From assembly GCA_964349045.1 (NCBI GenBank), contig CAYGFI010000238.1, positions 1 through 5,847 on the forward strand: DNA of 5,847 nt, given 5' to 3'. The notes beneath the pieces are model-generated. The model saw only the letters and a list, made by a program, of their open reading frames with translations. It was not told where the DNA came from and did not search any database. The position numbers and the translations under genes are program-made. Positions 5,769-5,847 of the stretch are shown here, piece by piece. Each line of letters begins with the position of its first letter. Position 1 is the first letter of the stretch. This DNA is from JACJXF01 sp964349045 (GTDB lineage Bacteria > Bacteroidota > Bacteroidia > Bacteroidales > GCA-2748055).

Positions 5769-5847
5769 CGTAACTTCGTAACTTCGTAACTCCGTAACTC
5801 CGTAACTCCGTAACTCCGTAACTCCGTAACTCCGTAACTCCGTAACT
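5769..5847. repeat. 8-bp tandem repeat array CGTAACT(T/C), running off the window
   Basis: Nine complete units and a tenth of 7 bases run without interruption to the end of the window. The first two units are CGTAACTT (5769-5784); all later ones are CGTAACTC. A degenerate beginning (CTTAACCTT) precedes them at 5760-5768. The period is not a multiple of three and the forward strand meets TAA stops, so this is an intergenic simple-sequence array and not a protein repeat. Its true length cannot be seen. Confidence 0.95.

Noticed and set aside
5769..5847. CRISPR array
   Set aside because: The units are 8 bp with no spacers between them, so this is a simple tandem repeat.

Overview
The window looks like a chromosomal segment of a Bacteroidota bacterium, probably a Bacteroidales/Marinilabiliales-type lineage. 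The evidence is a T9SS (Por) type A C-terminal sorting domain, start codons without Shine-Dalgarno sequences in AT-rich leaders, upstream boxes of the Bacteroidota -7 type (TAnnTTTG), an LDH-like malate dehydrogenase, and a YggS gene followed by a dihydroorotate-dehydrogenase-like gene. The genus assignment is inference; no rRNA or other marker is present.

Left arm (1 to about 1300): visibly AT-rich and built of orphan parts. It holds the detached C-terminal sorting tail of a T9SS-secreted protein (28-366, +), then an unrecognised lipoprotein on the minus strand (504-1160). At about 1300 the composition changes and the sequence enters, in mid-gene, a uroporphyrinogen-decarboxylase-like/corrinoid methyltransferase-superfamily gene. 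This gene has lost its 5' third and is also interrupted by an in-frame TAG at 1490-1492, so it is best called a pseudogene (about 1310-2083, +). The pattern suggests that an insertion or rearrangement displaced the front of that gene.

Core (2092-5567): ordinary housekeeping genes. Malate dehydrogenase (mdh, minus) and the YggS-type PLP-binding protein (plus) are divergent across about 320 bp. That gap carries candidate promoters, GTGACG-type short repeats and two hairpins. yggS and a dihydroorotate-dehydrogenase-like flavoprotein gene form a tight two-gene plus-strand unit. A minus-strand gene for a HEAT-like helical-repeat protein converges on it, and their stop codons overlap in CTAA.

Right edge (5568-5847): non-coding and repeat-rich. 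Four 16-bp units with a TTTAGGGGTTTA-like core lie directly upstream of the HEAT-like gene, and an 8-bp CGTAACTC array runs off the window end.

I see no CRISPR array, transposase, integrase, tRNA, rRNA, defence system or biosynthetic cluster, and no convincing new multi-gene system. The points most worth a second look are the TAG-interrupted, 5'-truncated UroD-like gene with its compositional junction, the intergenic repeat arrays, the yggS start/promoter conflict, and the dihydroorotate-dehydrogenase-like protein that lacks the usual active-site Cys/Ser.
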